Origin: Candidatus Heimdallarchaeota archaeon
GTDB lineage: Archaea; Asgardarchaeota; Heimdallarchaeia; Hodarchaeales; Hodarchaeaceae
Reading direction: 5' to 3'
Assembly (NCBI GenBank): GCA_020353515.1
Contig: CP070695.1
Location: forward strand, 1,029,161-1,077,483
DNA: 48,323 nucleotides
This document shows positions 15,335 through 22,624 of this stretch, piece after piece (the first letter of the stretch is position 1; every line of letters begins with the position of its first letter). The notes beneath the pieces were generated by a model, which had not been told where the DNA came from, made no database searches, and saw only the letters and a program-made list of their open reading frames with translations. The translations under genes were made by a program, and so were the position numbers.

Positions 15335-16720
15335 TCAGTAAATGAATGGAATCCCAAGATCCTCAAGCGCCTTACGAATGTTGTGATAAAGATCCAAATA
15401 TTCTGTGGTAGGTTTACATCGTTTCACGTCATAACATTCTCGGAAATTTTTTCCTAAGGGAGCATCTTCTATATTTTCTTCATATGTCTTGAGAAGAGTA
15501 AGAACAAGCTCATTAACATCACTTCTTGATAGGTTCGCATTAGATACCCCATACCCCACCTCGCCAGCTAATCGGGCTTCCAAGGGTGTCGCATAGTTCT
15601 TGTGTCTATTCTTTGCAACCGCCATAATCCAAAGATTTGAACCAGAAACAACTGAAGCGAGAGCGTGGGTTGCTGCTTCTCTTAATACCATAGGTGTACA
15701 TGGTCCAGCAGCAGCATAACTAGCAGATAAAGAGATTAAATTACTTTTACGAGCTACAGCTTGATGGGTTACTGACAACACCCAAAGTAACTCTCGCGTT
15801 GTGTTACATGTGTGTTTTAAGTGAAAGGGAAAGTACACCATAAAGTGTGCTTGGTTGACAAGGAGTCCCATTAAATGATACGCTACACCAACGATCGCAG
15901 TTCCTTCTGGTCCACCAGCATACCCCCCAAGGATTGGTCCTGCCAATGCCCCAACAAAACACCCATAAGTATGGAAATGAACCATTTTATTCAAAAGGGA
16001 GTTATCAATTTTGAGTTCTGTGATACTGGCGACAAAACGACCATCAGTCAAGCGTTCCCCGAATTCAGGGTTACTAGCAGCAATTTGAGCGGCATCAGAT
16101 TCCGCAGTTCCCACACTCTTCAGAAAGATCCCAGGACGGCCAACTCGTCGGGCAGCCTCCCGGAACATCATAGTATGAGCAACGGCGCCTTTTATTTCCG
16201 AAGGATATCCTGATCTGATAGGCATTCCTTCAATTTCGTCAAGAATCGGAGCACAGACACCATCAGCTAGAGGTTCTTGTAGATAAGCCATGCTCATAGG
16301 AAGGAAAAGATCCTCATCACAGGTAATATCAGGTGTAAACATGCAGAAAGGAGGTTTATGATCTTCAATCCGCCGATACGTGAGCTCTCTAGAGTCACGT
16401 CCGAAACCAAGGGTAAATTTACCTGGGAAGTTTCCTAGAGCCTCCTTAACTTCTTCCTCTGAGAACATAATTCTCCGATGAGTGTCATTACAGAGTGTTC
16501 CGATTTTTAGGTAGAGATCAATGCCTGCCTCCCAAAGACTATCAGCTAGGGATGGATCTTCTGGAACTGGTGTAGCGGGATCAAAAGCGATATCATATTC
16601 CTTGATCACTCTCCTAAGCTCAGGGACAAGAAGTTTGAGATCATAATCCTTTTCTAGACAAACAGGACCATTCTGAGCTCTATCCAGCACTTCATTGATT
16701 CGCCATGGAGGAGTGACCAT
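15335..16720 (-). CDS. MtmB-family methyltransferase homologue without pyrrolysine; Lys at the Pyl site
   Basis: 461 aa and colinear with MtmB and with the homologue at 12.6 kb: CNDTHRRIMF, AYLQEPLADG, VGRPGIFL, ILGGYAGGPEGTAIVGVA, AAGPCTPMVLREA, LEARLAGEVGYG and GKNFRECYDV. The residue at the pyrrolysine position is Lys201 (VGRPGIFL-K-S), coded AAG, so the side chain keeps the lysyl part of Pyl but not the pyrroline ring. GGTGA stands five bases before the ATG, and the gene begins 22 bases after the M20 hydrolase gene on the same strand, so the two form an operon. This suggests a pathway in which an amide or N-acyl bond is cut and the freed methylated amine is demethylated, although the substrate is unknown. 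Confidence 0.88.
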   Translation of the reverse strand: MVTPPWRINEVLDRAQNGPVCLEKDYDLKLLVPELRRVIKEYDIAFDPATPVPEDPSLADSLWEAGIDLYLKIGTLCNDTHRRIMFSEEEVKEALGNFPGKFTLGFGRDSRELTYRRIEDHKPPFCMFTPDITCDEDLFLPMSMAYLQEPLADGVCAPILDEIEGMPIRSGYPSEIKGAVAHTMMFREAARRVGRPGIFLKSVGTAESDAAQIAASNPEFGERLTDGRFVASITELKIDNSLLNKMVHFHTYGCFVGALAGPILGGYAGGPEGTAIVGVAYHLMGLLVNQAHFMVYFPFHLKHTCNTTRELLWVLSVTHQAVARKSNLISLSASYAAAGPCTPMVLREAATHALASVVSGSNLWIMAVAKNRHKNYATPLEARLAGEVGYGVSNANLSRSDVNELVLTLLKTYEENIEDAPLGKNFRECYDVKRCKPTTEYLDLYHNIRKALEDLGIPFIY

Positions 16721-16742
16721 CTAATTCACCATTTTTAACAAA

Positions 16743-17915
16743 TCATTTCAAATCTCCAAGAAACTTAGATGCAATGAGGGTGAACATCTGAGATAATGGT
16801 AGTAACTCATCCAGTAATACAAACTCATTTTTTTGGTGTGCCACTTCCTGAGGTGGACCCAGATGTAAACAGGGAATATTTGCCTCTCCCGAGAAGATGT
16901 TAGCATCAGTTATCCCTGATGTGTATTCATAAAGAGGTGGATGTCCCATTATCTGTCTGTAGATGGTATCAAATATCCGAATAATAGGCTCATCGCGATC
17001 CAACACGAATGCTTCATATTGAGGAGGTTTTATCTTTACCTCTACTTCAGCGGTGAGATCTAAGGATTCAACTAACCTTTCCATATCTTCTATAGCTGTC
17101 TCAACTGTTTCCCCAGGAACAAGTAATCGATTTACTTCCATCCGAGCAGAAGCAGGAACCACTACTGAATATACATCTTTATAACCACCTTCAATTTTCA
17201 ATGTAGAATAATTTCCTCTTCCAAAATCAGGGTGATTCTTGAAATCCAGTTTGTGTAAGTTAGCAAGTATTATCCCTAGTTCCTCAATCGCATTTAGACC
17301 CAGATGCGGACGAAAACCATGAGCTGCTTTCCCTTTTACTATGATATCATATAGAATTTTTCCAGTAATCCCGAGGGGAATTGGTTTAACACCATCTCCA
17401 GGGTAAGGTTCAGGTATAACAATGGCATCAACTTTAGCATAATCTGTTAGAAGCATTGCCTTCGCCCCCTTACCATAAGCTTCTTCATCAATCACTCCTG
17501 AAAAAGATAATTCACCATTGAAGGAATAATTAGATTCAATGAACGCTCGCAGCATATTCAAACTACACGCAATGCCGGCTTTCATGTCACATGCTCCCAG
17601 ACCGAATATTTTCCCATCTTTAATCACTGGTGTAAAAGGATCAGTGTCCCATCCATCTACAACAGGAACTGTATCCATGTGTCCATTGAAGTTAAGCCTT
17701 TTACCAGGTTTATTGCCAGCTAATCGTGCATAAATATTAGACCTACCTGGTTCTACTAAATCTAATTCACCTTTCAAACCAAGAGCTTCTACTTCGTTCT
17801 TGAGATAGTCTGCTAGCTCCCCCTCATTCCCTACAATGGAATCAATGCGAATCATATCCTCCAAAAGTCGTCGTGTGTACGCTAAGTCAAGCTTGGAGAG
17901 TAATTCTTCAGTCAT
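16743..17915 (-). CDS. M20-family metallo-amidohydrolase (ArgE/DapE/CPG2 type)
   Basis: 390 aa, the normal length for M20 deacylases. Catalytic features are intact: NGHMDTVP (metal-binding His and Asp), GACDMKAGIA (bridging Asp), IDEEAYGKG (general base and metal Glu pair), dimerisation-lid region AAHGFRPHLGLNAIEE, and LHLGPPQEVAHQKNEFV (final metal His). Family members remove acyl or aminoacyl groups from amino acids, and annotation as acetylornithine or succinyl-DAP deacylase would be over-precise. Start ATG 17915 is preceded by GGGAT at seven bases. It is the first gene of an operon with the Lys-type MtmB homologue, and may provide that enzyme with its amine. Confidence 0.88.
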   Translation of the reverse strand: MTEELLSKLDLAYTRRLLEDMIRIDSIVGNEGELADYLKNEVEALGLKGELDLVEPGRSNIYARLAGNKPGKRLNFNGHMDTVPVVDGWDTDPFTPVIKDGKIFGLGACDMKAGIACSLNMLRAFIESNYSFNGELSFSGVIDEEAYGKGAKAMLLTDYAKVDAIVIPEPYPGDGVKPIPLGITGKILYDIIVKGKAAHGFRPHLGLNAIEELGIILANLHKLDFKNHPDFGRGNYSTLKIEGGYKDVYSVVVPASARMEVNRLLVPGETVETAIEDMERLVESLDLTAEVEVKIKPPQYEAFVLDRDEPIIRIFDTIYRQIMGHPPLYEYTSGITDANIFSGEANIPCLHLGPPQEVAHQKNEFVLLDELLPLSQMFTLIASKFLGDLK

Positions 17916-18071
17916 AGTGAATCCCGATGTAAAAGGAAAAAATGCCCTTAAAAATCTGCTTAGTGTACTCAGTATGTATATTGTACACGAATCTTTATTA
18001 GTATTAATTTCACGGTAGATAACTGGTTGATAGGCTATTCCTGACCTATTCTTAATTTATCTTAAAGTTAT

Positions 18072-18806
18072 ATGAATGTGATGCAATTTTCAGGACGAAT
18101 GAATCTAATGACAACTGAGAATCTAAATAAAAATGGAGCTAATGAACCTGTAACTTGTACTTGGGATACTAATTCTGAATGTGATGTTTGTCCAATTCAT
18201 AGAGCACTTGATTGTAAATGGGAGAGAAAACATCTAATCAGATTTTATCTTAACGGTTTGCCGTTTTTCATACCTACAGCAATTGGAATGATATTAACTA
18301 TCATTTGGACTGGAAATTGGACTGGATTCATCATTTATGCCGCTTTTTGGATGTTCTTTTTCGGATTTTTCGAGATTTATGTATTATGTCGTCACTGTCC
18401 TTATTATTCCGAAGAAGGAAGAATTCTGCATTGTCTAGCGAACCATGGTTTATTAAAAATATGGAAATACAACCCTGGAACAATGAATAGATGGGAAAAA
18501 GCAGGATTGCTCATCGGACTCATATTGTTTCTAGGAATTCCAGTCGTTACTTTCATCTTTGGAACATTAACTCTTTATGAAGCAGAAACTGGAATTTTCT
18601 TTGTAATAATATTAAGTGGTATAACATTCCTTACTTTTGGAGGAACTCTAATTTTTGGGAAGAATTTAGTAACTAAAATTTGTCCACATTGTGTTAACTT
18701 TTCATGTCCCTTGAATCGTGTACCAAAAGAGGTAAGAGATGCCTACTTAAAGAGAAATCCTGTAATGAAACAAGCTTGGGAAAAGACAGGTTATAGATTA
18801 GGGTAG
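18072..18806 (+). CDS. Cys-rich polytopic membrane protein with paired Cys clusters
   Basis: 244 aa if begun at the first ATG; further in-frame ATGs at 18081, 18099 and 18108 are equally possible. An N-terminal cluster (CTWDTNSECDVCPIHRALDC) precedes two transmembrane helices (about 55-105), a loop with LCRHCPYYSEEGRILHC, two more helices (about 140-190), and a C-terminal CPHCVNFSCPL. All Cys groups are predicted on the same, cytoplasmic side. Such spacing could hold Zn or an iron-sulfur centre. I recall methanogen membrane proteins with a similar CPYY-x-x-x-G-x-x-LHC box and W-KY-P-x-x-M segment, without known function. It stands alone between a divergent M20 gene and ubiE. Confidence 0.7.
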   Translation: MNVMQFSGRMNLMTTENLNKNGANEPVTCTWDTNSECDVCPIHRALDCKWERKHLIRFYLNGLPFFIPTAIGMILTIIWTGNWTGFIIYAAFWMFFFGFFEIYVLCRHCPYYSEEGRILHCLANHGLLKIWKYNPGTMNRWEKAGLLIGLILFLGIPVVTFIFGTLTLYEAETGIFFVIILSGITFLTFGGTLIFGKNLVTKICPHCVNFSCPLNRVPKEVRDAYLKRNPVMKQAWEKTGYRLG

Positions 18807-18954
18807 ATCTCCTCCTAATTCCGCTTTGTTTGATGATATGATTTAAACCAACGTTAATGAATGTTTTTCATGTAAAAAATTTAACGATTCGTTTTCATTT
18901 CTAGGATACTCAACAGGAAAATTCCTATGAAAATCCTTTCATGCCAATGTTAAA

Positions 18955-18981
18955 CGATATTATACGTATCGATATACGTAT
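18955..18981. repeat. Tandem CGATA...TACGTAT boxes in the gap before ubiE
   Basis: CGATATTATACGTAT (18955-18969) is followed at once by CGATATACGTAT (18970-18981); the core TATACGTA occurs twice 12 bases apart (18961-18968 and 18973-18980). It lies in the 307-base gap (18807-19113) upstream of the quinone methyltransferase, about 145 bases before its ATG. It may be an operator. The rest of the gap is AT-rich without a supportable gene. Confidence 0.35.
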
Positions 18982-19125
18982 TTTCATCAACATTTTTCAT
19001 CCCCCTTTACAAAAGAAGGTCAGAATTTTTCACTTAATCCATGTTGTATTGATAATTATATCGTTTTAAATAAAATTTTTAACTTACCCGATGTTTGATA
19101 TTCATCTCCCTCAGTGTTTTCATTG

Positions 19126-19824
19126 ATGTTAGATAAGTCTCCTAGAACGATAATTGGCATGTTCAATTCAATAGCACATAAGTATGATCTCATGAACGAC
19201 CTAATGACTGTTTTTAGTCATAGACGAACAAGAAAATTAGCAGCACAGTTATCCAACTTTGAATCTAGTAAGAAAGCCTTAGATCTTGCTACTGGAACAG
19301 GAGATTTTACTTTTTCATTGTTTAAAGAAGCTCAGGGAACTATCATAGGAGCCGACATGTCTGATAAAATGTTGTCAATAGCATTAAATAGATCGCAGGA
19401 TTTGGGTACTAATAAACACATCTCTTTTACACTTGTAGATATTGATCATCTACCGTTCCCAGATGAGAGTTTTGATGTCTGTACGATAGGTTATGGGATT
19501 CGAAACGTTCCCGATCCGCTAAATACAATGAAAGAAGTAGCCCGTGTTACAAAGAATGGTGGAAGGTTTATAATTGTTGAAGCCACTCCTCCAACTAATT
19601 ATCAGGTGAAATTTCTTGTGCTTTTCTATTTTAGAAAATTAGTCCCGTTACTAGCCAAGGTTTTATCTGCAAATACTAATGCCTATACATATTTTGCAGA
19701 GAGTATATCCCAATTTCCTAAAGCATTAGAATTTTCTAAGATTATTAAACAAGCAGGATGGAAGAAAGTTTTTTGGTATCCACTCTATCATGAAACTGTC
19801 ACAATTTTTTTAGCTGATAAATAG
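19126..19824 (+). CDS. ubiE: UbiE/MenG-family quinone C-methyltransferase
   Basis: 232 aa from ATG 19126 (GTG 19114 possible). A class I SAM methyltransferase of the UbiE/COQ5 group, which methylates demethylmenaquinone or its ubiquinone counterpart at the inner membrane face. Family signatures: FNSIAHKYDLMNDLMT near the N-terminus, SAM motif ALDLATGTGDF, GADMSDKML, and the hallmark CTIGYGIRNVPDPLNTMKE. Length fits the family (about 230-250). If it acts on a quinone, this organism makes menaquinone or a relative and so respires. The gene could also modify another prenylated aromatic, and no other quinone-synthesis gene is in the window. The flavoprotein gene follows after 27 bases. Confidence 0.87.
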   Translation: MLDKSPRTIIGMFNSIAHKYDLMNDLMTVFSHRRTRKLAAQLSNFESSKKALDLATGTGDFTFSLFKEAQGTIIGADMSDKMLSIALNRSQDLGTNKHISFTLVDIDHLPFPDESFDVCTIGYGIRNVPDPLNTMKEVARVTKNGGRFIIVEATPPTNYQVKFLVLFYFRKLVPLLAKVLSANTNAYTYFAESISQFPKALEFSKIIKQAGWKKVFWYPLYHETVTIFLADK

Positions 19825-19840
19825 GTATTATTTTAAAAAA

Positions 19841-19854
19841 GGTGAATATAACTG
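19841..19854 (+). promoter_or_regulatory. Shine-Dalgarno GGTGA placed for a CTG start
   Basis: GGTGA (19841-19845), six bases, CTG (19852-19854). An in-frame TAA at 19849-19851 immediately precedes the CTG, so translation cannot start further upstream. The same GGTGA-N6-CTG arrangement occurs at 5649-5662. Confidence 0.55.
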
Positions 19855-20379
19855 AATGAACATAATTTTACTTTTTCATTTGTTGAAAAACAAGTTAGAA
19901 CGAAAACATTTGGAGTTTTGACAACTTTAAATAAGGATGGAACACCACATACGACAGGTATCCTTTATGAAGTCTCCCCACCGTCCTCTAAATTCGCATT
20001 ATACTGCTTAACATCAAAAAAGTATAAGAAAGCCCGAAATATTGAGCAAAATCCAAATATTTCCCTTCTTATTCCCTTTCCACACTTTTATATCCGTTTT
20101 GCACCCTCTTCTACGGTTACGATTCAAGGGAAAGCAGATTTTATCCCGACAAACGATATGGAAACACAAAATGTCTTTAGAAAGAAACGTATTCTTAGAT
20201 TAATCATTAGTGAAATCAAGCAAAGAGAACAAGAATCCTTGACTTTCATTAGGATTAAACCTCAAAATAAGGTTTTATGTTATGGCTTAGGCTTTAATAT
20301 ATTCAAATTAAGAAAAGGCCATGCACAAGGTGGTTACTCTGTAATTATTCCACAAGATAGATTATTCAAGGATAATTAG
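19852..20379 (+). CDS. Pyridoxamine-phosphate-oxidase-like split-barrel flavoprotein (PNPOx/FDOR superfamily)
   Basis: 175 aa from the proposed CTG start. The added 22 residues (NEHNFTFSFVEKQVRTKTFG) complete the N-terminal helix that normally precedes the first barrel strand VLTTLNKDGTPHTTGILY; starting at TTG 19918 would cut it off. Further split-barrel marks: LYCLTSKKYKKARNIEQNPNI, a strand/turn ISLLIPFP, and TVTIQGKADFIPTND. The family binds FMN or F420 and reduces small molecules or oxidises aminated ones. The sequence does not show which cofactor is used. It follows ubiE by 27 bases and probably belongs to its operon, so a quinone- or redox-related role is possible. Confidence 0.78.
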   Translation: MNEHNFTFSFVEKQVRTKTFGVLTTLNKDGTPHTTGILYEVSPPSSKFALYCLTSKKYKKARNIEQNPNISLLIPFPHFYIRFAPSSTVTIQGKADFIPTNDMETQNVFRKKRILRLIISEIKQREQESLTFIRIKPQNKVLCYGLGFNIFKLRKGHAQGGYSVIIPQDRLFKDN

Positions 20380-20428
20380 TCTTGGAAAACGGTAATCTTT
20401 ATTAACTACAATAATTATCTGCTGTTTC

Positions 20429-21061
20429 ATGTCATATACTCTTGAGGAATTGTATAAAATCCAGAAAAAGGATATGAAAAACGCATGTGAAATTTTGGGA
20501 GCGGCATTTCAAGATGATCCTGCATGGATTCATGTAATTCCTGATAAAAATCAGAGGAAAAAGAAGTTACCCACCGTTTTTGAGTATGTTATACGTTATT
20601 CATTGCAATACGGAGACATCTATGCTCCTACAGAAACTCTTGAAGGAATTGCCGCATGGACACCCCATACAACTGTGGACCCATCACTATGGAGAATTCT
20701 CAGAAGTGGAGCTTTTCTAGCCGCAGCAAAAATGGGAAGTGAGATTGGTAGAAAAATTCAGAACCTCTTCGATGTAATTGATAAAGATCGCAGAGAGCAT
20801 ATGAAAGATAGATCTTATTTATATCTTCAAATCATCGGTGTTTTACCAGAATTCCAAGGACAAGGGTTTGGAGGAAGATTACTGAAACCAATGTTTGCAA
20901 AGGCGGATATAGAACGCATTCCGATCTATTTAGAGACAGAAACTAAAAAGAATGCTCAGATGTACTCAAAATATGGTTTTGTAACCTTAAAAGAGGGACG
21001 TGCTCCTAATGCTGATTTCAATTTTTGGGAGATGGTAAGAGAACCACAAAATAATAAATGA
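20429..21061 (+). CDS. GNAT-family N-acetyltransferase
   Basis: 210 aa. A C-terminal acetyl-CoA-binding core is clear: YLYLQIIGVLPEFQGQGFGG gives strand beta4 and the QxxGxG pyrophosphate loop, followed by helix RLLKPMFAKAD, strand IPIYLETET and KKNAQMYSKYGFV. The N-terminal half holds the acceptor side (CEILGAAFQDDPAWIHVIPD), typical of the large group of uncharacterised GNATs that act on small amines or peptides. No strong Shine-Dalgarno precedes ATG 20429, and a T/A-rich element about 30 bases upstream suggests a leaderless transcript. The acceptor is unknown. Confidence 0.88.
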   Translation: MSYTLEELYKIQKKDMKNACEILGAAFQDDPAWIHVIPDKNQRKKKLPTVFEYVIRYSLQYGDIYAPTETLEGIAAWTPHTTVDPSLWRILRSGAFLAAAKMGSEIGRKIQNLFDVIDKDRREHMKDRSYLYLQIIGVLPEFQGQGFGGRLLKPMFAKADIERIPIYLETETKKNAQMYSKYGFVTLKEGRAPNADFNFWEMVREPQNNK

Positions 21062-21102
21062 TGTTGTAAAAGGACTGGAAATAATCTTGTGGAGCTAGAA
21101 TT

Positions 21103-21630
21103 ATGAACGTAATAGAGATTACCGAATTAGAGCAATTGCTTTTAGGCTTGTACTTGATGGCACACGGTTCAATACATATAATGTTTTTATTCTATCATTA
21201 TGATGAAAAAGATAATGCATACTTAGGTTGGTCACGACAATCCTGGTTATTAGACAAAGTAATAGCCCAAAAATATACTAGTTATATTGGAAAAATTACT
21301 TGGATTCTTATTGTGATTTTATTCGGGGTGAGTGGATTATTATTAGCATTATCTGGTCTCGGCTTATTCGTCATTAATGAGTACTTATCTCTATTGATAA
21401 TCGTTTCTTCAGCTATTGCAACATTAGCCTTTATAGTGTTCTACGATGGATTGTCTCCAACACCTTTTCATTGGATCCTTGGAGTAGTAATTAATTTAGT
21501 TTTAATTGCTTTCACAATCTTCTTTCCAAATAATGGAACGCTAGTATTGGGTACACTAATACTCATATTTCTTTATGGAATGCTAATTCATTCAAGAATT
21601 ATATCTTTTTTTAAGTTACAAGACAAGTGA
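21103..21630 (+). CDS. Small polytopic membrane protein of unknown function
   Basis: 175 aa with five hydrophobic segments: LLLGLYLMAHGSIHIMFLFY, then ITWILIVILFGVSGLLLAL, LSLLIIVSSAIATLAFIVFY, WILGVVINLVLIAFTIFF and LVLGTLILIFLYGMLI. The first contains a conserved-looking GxxxMAHGxIH box with two His residues that could bind a metal or haem. GGAG stands eight bases before the ATG. No family is recognised. It starts 41 bases after the GNAT gene on the same strand. Confidence 0.7.
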   Translation: MNVIEITELEQLLLGLYLMAHGSIHIMFLFYHYDEKDNAYLGWSRQSWLLDKVIAQKYTSYIGKITWILIVILFGVSGLLLALSGLGLFVINEYLSLLIIVSSAIATLAFIVFYDGLSPTPFHWILGVVINLVLIAFTIFFPNNGTLVLGTLILIFLYGMLIHSRIISFFKLQDK

Positions 21631-21777
21631 AACATTTAAATAACCTTAATCAAAATAACAACCATTGAATGGGGTAATCCCAGATAACAAAAGGATAAAA
21701 ACTGTTAGAAGACAGATAAAAATCCGACAAAACATTTAAAACTTTCTCTGATCTAGATTTTTGAAATAGCTACACAT

Positions 21778-22509
21778 TTGAAAAAGAACCAAAAAAAGAA
21801 ATGGAGCAAACTCATATTGAGTCCAGTCTGTAAGAATTGTAGGAATTATGTAATGGGTTTTCCATGTCCTCATTGTGGGGGTGAACAAGCACTCACAGAT
21901 CGTGAATCTGATGAAATAAAACCAATTATTCCTTTAGATCTTCAAGAATCGTTTAAAGAACCCCCACCACCAATAGATGATTCAGACTCGAGTAGTCCCC
22001 CTTATCAACCTCCTGCGCCTCAACATGAATATTCTCCTCCCCCTCCACAAAGCCCCCCTACTCCCCCTCCACCAGTTACTCCTCCTCAGACGAAACTATC
22101 CTATACACCCCCACCTGCTACAACTCCAGAACCAGTACCTTACAAACCTCCCCCTAAAGAAGTACCACCACAACCTCCCCCTCCTAGTGTGGAACAGGAA
22201 ATACAACCAGTCTCCCCACCAACTCCCCCTAAGGTATCTTTTACGGTTTCAAAAGATGATTCTGGATTAACTGTTCCTCTTGATGAAGTCAAAGCACAAT
22301 TCAAACAAATAGAGTCTCACTTCAAAAAAATCTACAATCATCAAAAGAATTCTGATTCTCAAGCAAAGAAATTTCAAGTGAACTTTAAAGATATCGGTAT
22401 GAGGCTTAATAAAATCGAGAAAAGCTTAAAGATTCTCTTGGACACTAATAAAAAGCTTGAATCAATCCATAAGGACACCTCTAAGGATCTTAAAAAGGTT
22501 AAACTATAA
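21778..22509 (+). CDS. Zinc-ribbon, polyproline linker and coiled-coil protein
   Basis: 243 aa from TTG 21778; the frame closes at a TAG 24 bases upstream and there is no ATG before the zinc ribbon. Residues about 15-38 hold SPVCKNCRNY...FPCPHCGGE, four Cys for one Zn. Residues about 60-155 are a disordered proline-rich arm with repeated PPPP and PPPPQSPPTPPPP blocks. Residues about 160-243 are a predicted coiled coil (VKAQFKQIESHFKKIYNHQ and on to KKLESIHKDTSKDLKKVK). The design is that of an adaptor: a docking knob, a flexible arm able to bind proline-recognition modules, and an oligomerising rod. It is flanked by AT-rich TATA-like TTTAAA elements. The function is unknown; the link to proline-binding proteins is inferred. 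Confidence 0.75.
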   Translation: MKKNQKKKWSKLILSPVCKNCRNYVMGFPCPHCGGEQALTDRESDEIKPIIPLDLQESFKEPPPPIDDSDSSSPPYQPPAPQHEYSPPPPQSPPTPPPPVTPPQTKLSYTPPPATTPEPVPYKPPPKEVPPQPPPPSVEQEIQPVSPPTPPKVSFTVSKDDSGLTVPLDEVKAQFKQIESHFKKIYNHQKNSDSQAKKFQVNFKDIGMRLNKIEKSLKILLDTNKKLESIHKDTSKDLKKVKL

Positions 22510-22624
22510 GATTTCTTCCATAAATTGAGGATAAATGGAACAAATAAAGACCAGTTATCAGTTTATCAATCAAAAAATAATAATAGTAGAGTAGACTAAA
22601 TACTCTACAATCCATTCCTGATAT

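Noticed and set aside
12641..16720. Amber readthrough (pyrrolysine) in the two mtmB-like genes
   Set aside because: Both frames run uninterrupted, with CAC and AAG at the Pyl position and no in-frame TAG.
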